Shown in pieces: positions 23,530-30,640 of a stretch of DNA of 64,000 nt; position 1 is the first letter of the stretch; each line of letters opens with the position of its first letter. The notes beneath the pieces are model-generated. The model was not told where the DNA came from, did no database searches, and was given only the letters and a program-made list of their open reading frames with translations. Source of the stretch: Sphaerobacter thermophilus DSM 20745 (lineage in GTDB: Bacteria > Chloroflexota > Chloroflexia > Thermomicrobiales > Thermomicrobiaceae); NCBI RefSeq assembly GCF_000024985.1, contig NC_013523.1, positions 682,001-746,000 on the forward strand, read 5' to 3'. A program made the position numbers and the translations under genes.

Positions 23530-24878
23530 TGCGCCCCCCTGGCGGAATCAGCAGCGCACACGCGCCGGACCGGGACCTCCCCGCGCGCTTCATGGCACTC
23601 GGCATGGTCGGGCTCCTCGCCGTGGCAGTGCTGGCGCCGTTTGCGGTGCCGCTCTTCGCGGGGAGCTTCAGCGATCTACGTTTGCTCGCCTTCGTGCACC
23701 TCAACACCCTCGGGGTCGTGGCCGCTGTGATACTCGGCGCCACGTACCAACTCGTGCCGGTCGTCCTGCAGACGCCGCTGGCATCGGTCCGCGTGGGGCG
23801 GGCCTCGTTCTGGGCGTTCCTGGCTGGGCTGGCCTTTCTCTTGCCGGGGCTCCTGACGCTGCAGCACTGGGCGATGGGGACGGGCGCGACCCTGTTGGTC
23901 GTTGCGTTCGGCCTCTACATCTGGGTGGTCGGCACGACGCTGCGTCGGGCGGAGCGCTGGGACGTGGTGGCCTGGCACCTGGCCGTGGGGCTGGCGGGCC
24001 TCGCCGGAGGCATCGTGGCCGGACTGCTGCTGGCAGGCAGCAAGGGGAACGGCTTCCTCGGCACGATGACCTACCCGCTCCTGGGCGCCCACGTCACCTT
24101 CTTGCTGGCAGGGTGGGTGCCGGTGCTGTTGGCCGGCGTCGCCTACCGGCTCGTGGGGATGTTCACGCTGGCGGAAGATGCCCTGTGGCGCCCGGCAGCG
24201 TGGGGTGGACTGGTGCTGATGGCCGGCGGTGCCTGGCTGCTTGTCGCGGCGTTCTTGCTCCGCACCGACGCCGCGTTACGCCTCGCTGGGGCGCTGGCGA
24301 TCGCCGCGGGACAGGTGCTCTTCGCCGCGCAGTTGGTGCATCTCTACCGAGTTCGGCGGCGCCGGGGCTTCGACGTGCACATCCCCTTCGCGCTGGTCGC
24401 GGCGGCCGGTGGGCTGGTGGCGGCAGTGCTCCTCGTGGCCGGGATGGCGCTCGGCCTGCGGCCGTCCTCCGCGCTGTGGGTGGCCGTGGTTTGGCTGGCG
24501 TTGGGAGGGCTGGCCGAGACGGCGATCCAGGGCTTTTTCTACAAGATCGCGACCTTCCTCGTCTGGCTCCACCGCTACGCGCCACTGGCCGGGCGCCAGC
24601 GCGTGCCGCGTCTGGAAGAGATGTACCACCGACGTTTGGCGGTTGCCGGGTGGCTGCTCTGGACTGCCGGAATGGTGCTGTCGCTCGCGGTCGCTCCGCT
24701 CGGGAGCGCGGCGCTGGGGCACGTCGCGGGGGTCGTGCTGGCCGCAGGCGTGGGTTGCTTCCTGGCCAACGTGGGCCGCATCGCGGGCCACGGGCTGCCG
24801 AATGTGACCGTGTGGATGAGTCGGACACCCACCCGGCCGGTGGGGCCGGGTGCGACGGAGGATGGAGTGGTATCGTGA
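23526..24878 (+). CDS. Multi-helix membrane protein, haem-copper oxidase/NnrS-like
   Basis: A 450-residue integral membrane protein with about 12 hydrophobic segments. His residues sit within or at the ends of helices (FVHLNTLGVVAAVILGATYQ, LLGAHVTFLLAGWVPVL, LQHWAMGTGA), as in subunit-I-like proteins of the NnrS/haem-copper type. The HPEVY and HFHYV motifs of true oxidases are absent, so it is not a canonical oxidase. The ATG at 23526 overlaps the stop of the DUF1858-DUF2249 gene, and its own TGA overlaps the following GTG. The context suggests a membrane component of nitric oxide or nitrosative stress defence; the family assignment is inference. Confidence 0.6.
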   Translation: MMRPPGGISSAHAPDRDLPARFMALGMVGLLAVAVLAPFAVPLFAGSFSDLRLLAFVHLNTLGVVAAVILGATYQLVPVVLQTPLASVRVGRASFWAFLAGLAFLLPGLLTLQHWAMGTGATLLVVAFGLYIWVVGTTLRRAERWDVVAWHLAVGLAGLAGGIVAGLLLAGSKGNGFLGTMTYPLLGAHVTFLLAGWVPVLLAGVAYRLVGMFTLAEDALWRPAAWGGLVLMAGGAWLLVAAFLLRTDAALRLAGALAIAAGQVLFAAQLVHLYRVRRRRGFDVHIPFALVAAAGGLVAAVLLVAGMALGLRPSSALWVAVVWLALGGLAETAIQGFFYKIATFLVWLHRYAPLAGRQRVPRLEEMYHRRLAVAGWLLWTAGMVLSLAVAPLGSAALGHVAGVVLAAGVGCFLANVGRIAGHGLPNVTVWMSRTPTRPVGPGATEDGVVS

Positions 24879-25141
24879 CGCTAAAGACCCCGGAGACGCC
24901 GGAAGCCCCGGAGACGGTAACGCTGGACGTGCGCGAGATCGCACCGCGCGACCGGCATGCGTTGATCTTCCGGCAGTTCCTCGACCTGGCGCCGGGCGAG
25001 AGCATGCGACTGGTCAACGACCACGACCCGAAGCCGCTGTATTACCAGCTCATGGCGGAGTACCCCGGCCAGGCTGGCTGGGCGTACATCGAGTCCGGCC
25101 CCGAGGTGTGGCAGGTACGCATTACGAGGCTGACCCGCTGA
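24875..25141 (+). CDS. DUF2249 protein, single domain
   Basis: An 88-residue protein consisting of one DUF2249 domain: VTLDVREIAPRDRHALIFRQ, FLDLAPGESMRLVNDHDPKP, LYYQLMAEYPGQAGW and VWQVRITRL. The NDHDPKPLYYQ block with its conserved His is the family hallmark. The GTG at 24875 overlaps the TGA of the membrane-protein gene (GTGA), with GGAG upstream, so the gene is translationally coupled and ends the four-gene operon. Two hairpins follow. Confidence 0.88.
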   Translation: MTLKTPETPEAPETVTLDVREIAPRDRHALIFRQFLDLAPGESMRLVNDHDPKPLYYQLMAEYPGQAGWAYIESGPEVWQVRITRLTR

Positions 25142-25148
25142 TTGCCGG

Positions 25149-25182
25149 GCCACGCGCCGCTACACCCGCGGCGGCGCGTGGC
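25149..25182 (+). terminator. Hairpin after DUF2249 gene
   Basis: A perfect 12-bp stem, GCCACGCGCCGC (25149-25160) with GCGGCGCGTGGC (25171-25182), and a 10-base loop, 7 bases after the stop codon. It has no U-tract, but a second hairpin follows at 25218. Confidence 0.55.
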
Positions 25183-25217
25183 TTCCCACCCACAATCCTC
25201 TCTCCCACCCCTTCGGG

Positions 25218-25251
25218 CACCCCGCGCGAGCCATCGCGCGGGGTGTTTCTT
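25218..25251 (+). terminator. Intrinsic terminator of the DUF59-DUF2249 operon
   Basis: A perfect 12-bp stem, CACCCCGCGCGA (25218-25229) with TCGCGCGGGGTG (25234-25245), a 4-base loop and a TTTCTT tract. This separates the operon from the NnrS-like gene, which therefore probably has its own promoter. Confidence 0.85.
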
Positions 25252-25381
25252 GGGAACACCCGGACGCGGCGCGGCGCTGCCGACCCTCGCCGGTTGGTGA
25301 TCGAACTGACGCGCCGGGGACTGTCCCGGGGGAGATGCGCAGCGCGACGGGAGGGCGTGGTACAAGGAGGCGGTAGGAAAG

Positions 25382-26707
25382 GTGGTGACGGCCCTGTCGG
25401 ATAGGGGACCGCGGCAAGTAGTCACGCATGAACCGCGGACGACAGCAAGCGAACGACGATCCCGGTCGGGGGCGGTCTGGCCGCCGTTCGTGGCGGCGTC
25501 CATCGCGATGGCGCTGACTGGCGGCTTCGCCCTCGGCGCCGGGCTGTTCGTCGCGCGGTGGCTGGGCGGCGAAACCGGCCGCTGGTGGGTTGCGGCTAGC
25601 CAGGCGCACGGGCAGGTGCAACTCCTGGGTTGGGTCGGGCTGATGGTGCTGGGCGTGGCGGTCCACTTCCTGCCGCGGCTGGCGGGGGTGCCCCTGCGGT
25701 GGCCCCGGATGGCACGTGTTGCGCTGTGGCTTATCGTCGTCGGGCTGGTGCTGCGAGGGGTCACACAGCCGCTCCTTGCCGCAGGCATCGGCGACCCCGC
25801 GGCGAGCGTGGGGCTCGTCCTCGCGGCCGGGCTGCCGCTCGCGGGGATCACCCTCGCGGTCGCGATGCTGGTCGCCACGATCCGGGACGCGCCACCGCGG
25901 AAGACAGGGGCCTTGCGGCCGGTGCGTCCCCTGTTTCTGGTGTCCTTCGGCTCGCTCTGGATCGGGGCTGTCCTGAATGCCTACGGGCTGGTCGCCGCCG
26001 CGCGCGGTGCCGGCGTTGTCCCGGCGTCGCTGGACCGGATCATCGTCCAGATCGAGTTCTACGGGTTCCTCGTGCCGGTGGCGGCGGCGATGACTGCCCG
26101 GACCTTCCCGCTCTACTTCCAGACTCATCCGCCACGGGCGCACCTGCTGGTCCTCCCCGTAGCCGGGTTGGTCGGCGGGATCGCACTCCGGGCAACCGGG
26201 GATCCGACGCTGGTCGGGGCGGGGCAGGTCCTGCACGGGGCGGCGCTCGCATGGTTGATTGCGGCCCTACGCGTCTTCGGCCCGCGGCGACCGCTGCCCC
26301 GGCGGCCCGCCCGCCCGTTGCGCGATCCGCTGCAACTGCATGCGCTGAGTGCCTATGCGTGGCTCGCCGCGGCCGGGGGTGTTTCGATGCTGATCGGGTT
26401 GCACCAGTTGGGGCTGGCTGTGCCGGTCCTCCCGTCCGATGTCGAGTGGCACGCGCTCGGGGCGGGCTTCGCCACGCTGCTGATTCTGGGAGTCGGATCG
26501 CACATGCTGCCGGGGTTCGCCCGGCGAGAACTGCGGAGCGCTGCGCTGCCGTGGGTGACGCTCCTGGCGGGAAACCTGGCTGTCCTGCTGCGCGTAGCGG
26601 CCGGGCTGATCGGGCACGGAGGCGCCGGGCTCGGCGGCGTGGCGGGGGTGCTCGGAGTGCTCGCGGTGGTGCTCTTCATGGTCAACTTGCACGGCCCGCG
26701 GCGGTGA
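25382..26707 (+). CDS. NnrS-like membrane protein
   Basis: A 441-residue protein with about 12 hydrophobic segments. The NnrS-like features are SQAHGQVQLLGWVGLMVLGV near the N-terminal third, VQIEFYGFLVPVAAAMTARTFPL in the middle, and WHALGAGFATLLILGVGSHM towards the end; the His residues in these helices are candidate haem or metal ligands. NnrS is a membrane protein of nitric oxide response regulons that relieves nitrosative stress. It is placed after the DUF2249 operon but behind a terminator. Start: GTG at 25382 or 25385, with CAAGGAGG and AGGAAAGG upstream. No TTGCG-N4-CGCAA site is visible in its upstream region. Confidence 0.75.
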   Translation: MVTALSDRGPRQVVTHEPRTTASERRSRSGAVWPPFVAASIAMALTGGFALGAGLFVARWLGGETGRWWVAASQAHGQVQLLGWVGLMVLGVAVHFLPRLAGVPLRWPRMARVALWLIVVGLVLRGVTQPLLAAGIGDPAASVGLVLAAGLPLAGITLAVAMLVATIRDAPPRKTGALRPVRPLFLVSFGSLWIGAVLNAYGLVAAARGAGVVPASLDRIIVQIEFYGFLVPVAAAMTARTFPLYFQTHPPRAHLLVLPVAGLVGGIALRATGDPTLVGAGQVLHGAALAWLIAALRVFGPRRPLPRRPARPLRDPLQLHALSAYAWLAAAGGVSMLIGLHQLGLAVPVLPSDVEWHALGAGFATLLILGVGSHMLPGFARRELRSAALPWVTLLAGNLAVLLRVAAGLIGHGGAGLGGVAGVLGVLAVVLFMVNLHGPRR

Positions 26708-26729
26708 GCAACAGGCCAGAGTACCCCTC

Positions 26730-26745
26730 CTGTCCGAACGGACAG
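26730..26745. promoter_or_regulatory. Palindrome and tandem repeat upstream of the putative RNA gene
   Basis: CTGTCCGAACGGACAG is an inverted repeat with 7-bp arms. The half-site with its flank occurs again directly downstream (GTACCCCTCCTGTCC at 26721-26735, GTACCCCTGTCC at 26748-26759). It ends 46 bases before the candidate -35 box at 26792, a usual distance for an activator or operator site. Confidence 0.4.
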
Positions 26746-26791
26746 TTGTACCCCTGTCCAACCATATGCAGTGAAACAGTCCCATTGACGG

Positions 26792-26820
26792 GTGACAGTT
26801 GGCGCTGATCTCTCTATCCT
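26792..26820 (+). promoter_or_regulatory. Candidate sigma-70-type promoter
   Basis: GTGACA (26792-26797) matches TTGACA in five of six positions, the spacer is 17 bases, and TATCCT (26815-26820) matches the -10 consensus in four positions. Transcription would start near 26827, in a 520-base region with no convincing gene. Confidence 0.45.
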
Positions 26821-26826
26821 AAGAGC

Positions 26827-27104
26827 AGGAAATGACGGTGAGGCAAGCCTCGCTAGCGGACGTAGCGTTCCGGAACCGAGCCCGATTGGTGACCGTGATG
26901 GGCTCAACGCGGAACCGATCCTGTCCCAACTGGTGGTACGGACACGATTCGAGGAACTCACCGATCCGGGTGGTCAGAACCTCGACCATCCGAACTCCCC
27001 TCCCTTCCCCAACGGTCGGAGCAGCCACCGGTGCTCCACCGACACCCCTGACGAAGGGCCTGCTCGTCCCCGCACGGTAACGTGGAGCAGGCCCTGACCT
27101 CTTC
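26827..27104 (+). ncRNA. Candidate structured small RNA of about 275 nt
   Basis: Between the NnrS-like gene and pspC (26708-27229) I find no convincing gene. The segment downstream of the promoter at 26792-26820 has successive self-complementary elements: GAGGCAAGCCTC (26840-26851), CGCTA/TAGCG (26851-26855 with 26863-26867), GAGCCC/GGGCTC (26878-26883 with 26900-26905), GGAGCA/TGCTCC (27018-27023 with 27032-27037), and an intrinsic terminator at 27056-27104. An 82-codon frame (ATG 26832) runs through it, with no ribosome binding site at normal distance and a composition unlike a folded protein. I do not recognise RNase P RNA, tmRNA, SRP RNA or 6S RNA signatures. A decayed mobile-element remnant is the main alternative. 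Confidence 0.35.
27056..27104 (+). terminator. Intrinsic terminator
   Basis: A perfect 10-bp stem, GGGCCTGCTC (27056-27065) with GAGCAGGCCC (27085-27094), followed by TGACCTCTTCTT. No gene ends just upstream, which suggests a non-coding transcript. Confidence 0.65.
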
Positions 27105-27229
27105 TTGGCGCGCTCGCTGCGGGCGCTCGGGGCGGGGAAACGGTTATGATTAGCGGAGCAGCGTGACGGCAGCTCAGGTCTCCGCAAGGGGGCCGCCGAG
27201 CGCCGCCAACCGCAGAGAGGACACGAACG

Positions 27230-27430
27230 ATGGAGAAATCGCGCGGACTGTACCGCTCGCGGGAGCACCGGCTCGTCGCCGGGGTCGCAGGTGGCCTCGC
27301 CGAACGGTTCGGCGTGCCGGTCTGGCTGATGCGGGTCTTGTGGCTGCTCCTGCTGCTGCCGGGCGGCCTGCCGGGGCTCGTGCCCTACATCATCCTCTGG
27401 ATCCTGATCCCTGAGGAGCCTGAGAGCTAA
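27230..27430 (+). CDS. PspC domain protein
   Basis: A 66-residue protein: LYRSREHRLVAGVAGGLAER is the PspC signature, followed by FGVPVWLMRVLWLLLLLPGG and a second hydrophobic segment ending ILWILIPEEPES. The protein would sit in the cytoplasmic membrane. In enterobacteria PspC senses envelope stress; in other phyla short PspC proteins are of unknown function. The ATG has AGAGAGGA ten bases upstream. Confidence 0.9.
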   Translation: MEKSRGLYRSREHRLVAGVAGGLAERFGVPVWLMRVLWLLLLLPGGLPGLVPYIILWILIPEEPES

Positions 27431-27567
27431 CCGCAGCTCGTCGGCGTCGCAGCGCGCCCGTTTATGATACAGTTTAGTTGACAAATATCCGGCCGAGGCG
27501 CCGTCCAGGAAGGCTGCCCCGGCTGCCGGTCAGCGGTGTGCCGCTCCGTCGGAAGTGAGGAGTCTCG

Positions 27568-28665
27568 ATGGTGGACACAGGGTTGACCCGCGAGCAGGTG
27601 ATTGATGCCCTGCGCCCGGTCCAGGATCCGGAGATTGGGCGGAGTCTCGTCGATCTCGGGATGATCAAGGATGTGGCGATTGAGGGCGGTCGGGTCCACG
27701 TCCACGTCGAGTTGACCACGCCGGCGTGTCCGCTGCGCGGGCGAATCGAGACGGACGTGCGCAACGCCGTGACGGCCTTGCCGGGGGTGTCCGAGGTCAG
27801 CGTCCAGTTTTCCGCCAGGGTCCGCGCTGCCGGAAGCGGCATGCCGGATCGCCAGCCGCTCCCCGGGGTGAAGAACACCATCGCGGTTGCCAGCGGCAAG
27901 GGGGGCGTTGGCAAGTCCACCGTGGCGGTGAATCTCGCCATCGCGCTGGCGCAGGACGGCGCCTCGGTCGGCCTGCTGGATGCCGACGTGTACGGGCCGA
28001 GCATCCCGATCATGATGGGCGTCTCGCACCGCCCGACGATGCGGGACGGCAAGATCGTGCCGCTGGACGCCTTCGGGGTGAAGGTCATGTCGGTCGGGTT
28101 CATCCTCGACCCGGAGAAGGCACTCATCTGGCGCGGTCCGCTGGTTTCCCAGCTCATCAGCCAGTTCCTCAGCGATGTCGACTGGGGCGAGCTGGACTAC
28201 CTGGTGATCGACCTGCCGCCCGGCACCGGTGACGCGCAGCTCACTCTCGTGCAGCGCATCCCCCTCTCCGGCGCGGTGATCGTCACGACGCCCCAGGATG
28301 TGGCACTCGCGGACGCGGTCAAGGGGCTGGCCATGTTCCGCGAGGTCAAGACGACGATCCTGGGGATCATCGAGAACATGAGCTACTTCGTCTGCCCGCA
28401 CTGCGGCGGGCGCTCCGAGATCTTCGGGTTCGGCGGCGGCGAGCGCACCGCGACGCGCCACGACGTGCCGCTGCTGGGACAGATCCCGCTGGAGGGCTCG
28501 ATCCGGCAGGGCGGCGATATCGGGTTCCCAATCGTGGTATCGGACCCGGATTCGGCGCCCGCGGTGGCCTTCCGCGAAGCCGCGCGCCAGGCGGCTGCAC
28601 GGCTGGCGGTCGAGGCGGCGCGCAAGCCACGCCGACCGCGCATCATGCTCCGCCCGACGACCTAG
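27568..28665 (+). CDS. Mrp/NBP35-family Fe-S cluster carrier ATPase
   Basis: A 365-residue protein with an N-terminal DUF59 domain (about 5-85; LVDLGMIKDVAIEGG, TTPACPLRGRI) and a deviant Walker ATPase domain: SGKGGVGKST at 109-118, LLDADVYGPSIP, VIDLPPGTGDAQL, and the CxxC (Cys276, Cys279 in YFVCPHCGG) that can bridge a cluster between two subunits. It assembles or transfers Fe-S clusters in the cytoplasm. Upstream there is an AT-rich stretch with TATGAT (27463-27468) and TTGACA (27478-27483), but these do not have promoter spacing. The ATG has GTGAGGAG ahead. Confidence 0.92.
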   Translation: MVDTGLTREQVIDALRPVQDPEIGRSLVDLGMIKDVAIEGGRVHVHVELTTPACPLRGRIETDVRNAVTALPGVSEVSVQFSARVRAAGSGMPDRQPLPGVKNTIAVASGKGGVGKSTVAVNLAIALAQDGASVGLLDADVYGPSIPIMMGVSHRPTMRDGKIVPLDAFGVKVMSVGFILDPEKALIWRGPLVSQLISQFLSDVDWGELDYLVIDLPPGTGDAQLTLVQRIPLSGAVIVTTPQDVALADAVKGLAMFREVKTTILGIIENMSYFVCPHCGGRSEIFGFGGGERTATRHDVPLLGQIPLEGSIRQGGDIGFPIVVSDPDSAPAVAFREAARQAAARLAVEAARKPRRPRIMLRPTT

Positions 28666-28690
28666 CGCGCACGACACATCACGATCACGC

Positions 28691-28721
28691 ACCCCGCCCT
28701 GGTGACTCCGGGGCGGGGTTT
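28691..28721 (+). terminator. Terminator after mrp
   Basis: A 9-bp stem, ACCCCGCCC (28691-28699) with GGGCGGGGT (28711-28719), followed by TTGTCG, 25 bases after the stop codon. The remaining 211 bases to the small gene at 28933 hold nothing I can assign. Confidence 0.75.
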
Positions 28722-28932
28722 GTCGTATGGTCGCGGGACCGTCAGTCTCCACCACAGACAAGGAACGACTTGACGGGTACGCAGCGCGGGCTGTGCCTGT
28801 CCGTGGCGGAAAACGGCGGCTGTGCCGTGGATCGCGGAGTGCCTTCCTGCAGCGGTGGCACGCGTCTTGGGTTAGCCCAGTAGAAGGGTCTCGCACCTGT
28901 ACGCGAGGCTGACGGAAAAGGAGCATCTACAG

Positions 28933-29079
28933 ATGTTGTGGGCTATCATTGCGATCCTGGTCATTCTTTGGCTCTTGGGGCTATTGGGGAGTATCGGCGG
29001 CAGCCTGATCCACCTGCTCCTGGTCGTGGCACTGGTCGTCTTGATCGTGCAGTTGCTGTCCGGCCGGCGCGCCGTCTAG
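28933..29079 (+). CDS. Small membrane protein of lmo0937 type (48 residues)
   Basis: The product MLWAIIAILVILWLLGLLGS...VQLLSGRRAV has two hydrophobic segments separated by a Gly-rich turn (GLLGSIGGSLIHLLL) and ends in a short basic tail. This is the layout of the lmo0937 family of very small membrane proteins, whose function is unknown; some members are stress-induced. AAGGAG at 28917-28922 lies ten bases before the ATG, and a good terminator follows the TAG by 28 bases, so the gene is monocistronic. Confidence 0.75.
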   Translation: MLWAIIAILVILWLLGLLGSIGGSLIHLLLVVALVVLIVQLLSGRRAV

Positions 29080-29106
29080 TAGTCCGGGCACCGACGACGA
29101 ACTACC

Positions 29107-29138
29107 ACGGGCGGCGGGGCGATCCTTCCGCCCGTTTT
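29107..29138 (+). terminator. Intrinsic terminator after the lmo0937-type gene
   Basis: An 8-bp stem, ACGGGCGG (29107-29114) with CCGCCCGT (29128-29135), followed by TTTTC. Confidence 0.8.
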
Positions 29139-29177
29139 CGTGCCCTGATCCTCCTCTGCACGAGGCCATGAATCTGG

Positions 29178-29217
29178 TACGATCTGCCAGGCATGCCACT
29201 CCACACCGGTGGCATGC
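29178..29217. promoter_or_regulatory. Candidate promoter and dyad upstream of the KAS II fusion gene
   Basis: TGgTACGAT (29175-29183) is an extended -10 candidate. Eight bases after it lies a perfect inverted repeat, GCATGCCAC (29191-29199) with GTGGCATGC (29209-29217). The dyad would cover the transcription start, a typical repressor position, or fold in the leader. Confidence 0.4.
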
Positions 29218-29269
29218 GTCGAGATACTGAACCCGCGATGAACCCGCTCCGCGAAGCAGGAGGATACCG

Positions 29270-30613
29270 GTGCGCTGTCCGAGATGTCAGTCGATCACAC
29301 CGGCCGCCGCCAACTATTGTCCGCAGTGCGGTCATGCGTTGCGCGATCAGGCGCCCTCGGGGCGGCGCCGGGTCGTCGTCACGGGCGTCGGCGCGGTCTC
29401 GCCGCTGGGGCTGACAGCCGAGGAGACCTGGCGCGGCCTGGTCGACGGCCGCTCGGGGATCCGCCGCATCGAGGGCTTCGACCCGAGTGACCTCCCGGTG
29501 CAGATCGCGGGGGAGGTGCGCGGGTTCAGCATCGGCGATTGGGTCGACGCCAAGACAGCGCGGCAGATGGCGCGCTTCACCCAGTTCGCCGTCGCGGCAG
29601 CGGGCATGGCGCTGCAAGACGGGCGGCTCGACCCCGGATCGATCGACCCGTGCACTGCGGCGGTCATCATGGGCACCGGTGCGGGCGGCATGGCCACGAT
29701 CCTGGAGGCCCAGGAGGTGGCCCAGCGGCGGGGGCTGATGCGCGTCTCCCCGTTCTTCATGACGACCTTCCCCCACAACCTCCCGGCCTACCACATCGCC
29801 CAGACGTTCCGCTTCCTCGGGCCAAGCCTGACCGTCTCCACCGCCTGCGCCACCGGCGCCCAGGCGATCGGGGAGGCGATGGAGGTGATCCGGAGCGGGC
29901 GGGCCGACGTGGCGCTCGCGGGCGGGACGGAGCACGCGATCTTCCCGCTGTTCGTCGCGAGCTTCGCAGTGCAGCGCGCCGCTTCGACCCGCAACGACGA
30001 GCCGGAGCGCGCCAGCCGGCCCTTCGACGCCAACCGGGAGGGCTTCGTGATCGGTGAGGGAGCGGCTGTCCTGCTGCTCGAGGCGGAAGAACACGCACTG
30101 GCCCGCGGCGCTACGATTTATGCTGAAGTGGCCGGCTCCGGCAGCAGCAACGACGGGTACCACCCGATCGCCCCGGACCCGGAGGGCGTCGGCGCTGCCC
30201 GCGCGATCACAGCGGCGCTCGCCGACGCGGGGATCGAGCCGTCCGAGGTGGACTACATCAACGCCCACGCGGCCAGCACCCCGCTGGGCGACAAAGCGGA
30301 GACAATCGCGATCAAGCGGGCGCTGGGGGAGCGCGCCGCCGAGATCCCGATCAGCTCCGCCAAGTCGATGATCGGCCACCTGATGGGCGCGGCGGGGGCG
30401 ATTGAGGCCATGGCTACCGTCCTCACCATCCGTGACCAGATCATCCACCCGACGATCAACTACGAGACGCCCGACCCGGAGTGCGACCTGGACTACGTGC
30501 CCAACGTGGCGCGCCGCGCGTCCGTGCGGGTCGCCATCTCCAATTCATTCGGTCTGGGTGGACAGAACGCCTGCCTGGTCTTCCGCCGCTACGAGCCGGC
30601 GGAGGCACGTTAG
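29270..30613 (+). CDS. Beta-ketoacyl-ACP synthase II with N-terminal zinc ribbon
   Basis: A 447-residue protein. Residues 35-447 form a complete KAS II (FabF-like) condensing enzyme with Cys193 in STACATGAQ, His333 in NAHAASTPLGDK and His370 in SMIGHLMGAAGA, the catalytic triad that elongates acyl-ACP with malonyl-ACP. Residues 1-30 are an unusual zinc ribbon, with two CxxC pairs (MRCPRCQS and YCPQCGHALR). The GTG at 29270 has AGGAGG ten bases upstream and opens directly with the ribbon, so it is part of the translated protein. NAHAAS differs from the usual NAHGTS of FabF. The gene is followed by a ureohydrolase and DUF1989 gene rather than by fatty-acid genes, so its pathway may be specialised. 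Confidence 0.88.
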   Translation: MRCPRCQSITPAAANYCPQCGHALRDQAPSGRRRVVVTGVGAVSPLGLTAEETWRGLVDGRSGIRRIEGFDPSDLPVQIAGEVRGFSIGDWVDAKTARQMARFTQFAVAAAGMALQDGRLDPGSIDPCTAAVIMGTGAGGMATILEAQEVAQRRGLMRVSPFFMTTFPHNLPAYHIAQTFRFLGPSLTVSTACATGAQAIGEAMEVIRSGRADVALAGGTEHAIFPLFVASFAVQRAASTRNDEPERASRPFDANREGFVIGEGAAVLLLEAEEHALARGATIYAEVAGSGSSNDGYHPIAPDPEGVGAARAITAALADAGIEPSEVDYINAHAASTPLGDKAETIAIKRALGERAAEIPISSAKSMIGHLMGAAGAIEAMATVLTIRDQIIHPTINYETPDPECDLDYVPNVARRASVRVAISNSFGLGGQNACLVFRRYEPAEAR

Positions 30614-30640
30614 ACGGGATAGAGGAGAGGAGCGCCGCCG

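Noticed and set aside
26832-27080. 82-codon frame in the gap before pspC
   Set aside because: No ribosome binding site at usual distance, Ser/Thr/Pro/Arg-rich without predicted structure, and it runs through the hairpin array; not listed as a gene, though a small protein cannot be excluded.
27463-27483. TATGAT and TTGACA as a promoter of mrp
   Set aside because: The boxes are in the wrong order and have no partner at 16-18 bases in either direction.
28727-28912. 61-codon frame between mrp and the lmo0937-type gene
   Set aside because: No ribosome binding site and no protein-like pattern; the stretch starts just behind the mrp terminator.
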